Assembly: GCA_015058045.1 (NCBI GenBank)
Contig: SVDC01000041.1
Coordinates: 1-34,424 of the forward strand
Direction: 5' to 3'
DNA length: 34,424 nucleotides
Source of the DNA: Cellulosilyticum sp.
GTDB taxonomy: Bacteria; Bacillota; Clostridia; Lachnospirales; Cellulosilyticaceae
Shown here: in pieces, positions 34,349 to 34,424 of the stretch
How the letters are laid out: every line of letters starts with the position of its first letter
Position numbering within the stretch: the stretch's first letter is position 1
Made by a program: the position numbers and the translations under genes
Notes under the pieces: model-generated
What the model was told of the DNA's origin: nothing
Database searches by the model: none
The model's input: the letters and a program-made list of their open reading frames with translations, nothing else

Positions 34349-34421
34349 TGGTCGCTATAGGGCTCGAACCTATGACCCCCTGCTTGTAAGGCAGGTGCTC
34401 TCCCAGCTGAGCTAAGCGACC
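34349..34421 (-). tRNA. tRNA-Val (anticodon TAC)
   Basis: A 73-nt cloverleaf ending three bases from the window edge: acceptor GGTCGCT/AGCGACC, anticodon loop CTTACAA between CTGC and GCAG arms, T-loop TTCGAGC, discriminator A. CCA is not encoded. More tRNA genes may lie beyond the edge. Confidence 0.93.
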
Positions 34422-34424
34422 ATA

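Overview
The window is low-GC DNA from an anaerobic Firmicute of the Clostridia. The evidence is AT-rich spacers, strong AGGAGG-type ribosome binding sites, frequent GTG/TTG starts, a RicT/YaaR/HolB/GreA gene set and a clostridial tRNA cluster. Pectin and xylan sugar genes together with Lachnospirales-like small proteins point to a plant-fibre degrader; a Cellulosilyticum-like member of the Lachnospiraceae is my inference, not a database result.

Layout. (1) 268-7457, minus strand: a pectin-oligosaccharide cluster. A YesS-like membrane AraC regulator lies downstream of an SGNH hydrolase - GH28 - GH105 operon whose enzymes lack signal peptides, so they probably act on imported oligomers. (2) 7825-12375, minus: a membrane protein, a DUF4097-like lipoprotein, a sensor kinase and an OmpR-type regulator, probably an envelope-sensing operon. 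(3) 12683-17050, minus: a ROK-type xylose repressor, xylose isomerase and xylulokinase, which take xylose to xylulose-5-phosphate. A hairpin-rich element sits at 12538-12629. (4) 17158-18655, minus: a pentapeptide-repeat protein and an endonuclease/exonuclease/phosphatase-family protein. (5) 18951-22853, a plus-strand island: two unrecognised small proteins, tandem DUF4342-like proteins, and an ArlRS-like two-component system whose regulator has no ATG at its best ribosome binding site. (6) 23159-26298, minus: a secreted stalk-domain/PKD protein and an AIM24-family protein. (7) 26463-33796, minus: the conserved block RsmI, TrmN6-like, RicT, HolB, YaaR, guanylate-kinase-like and YaaO-like decarboxylase, then a small unknown protein and GreA. 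(8) 33944-34421, minus: six tRNA genes (Lys, Phe, initiator Met, Tyr, Thr, Val), running to the edge of the window.

I see no CRISPR array, insertion sequence, prophage or rRNA. Most of the window is standard metabolism and housekeeping. The least explained parts are the plus-strand island, the hairpin element after the xylose repressor, the long-loop terminators, a G8 tract joining two genes, and the guanylate-kinase-like gene where B. subtilis has tmk.
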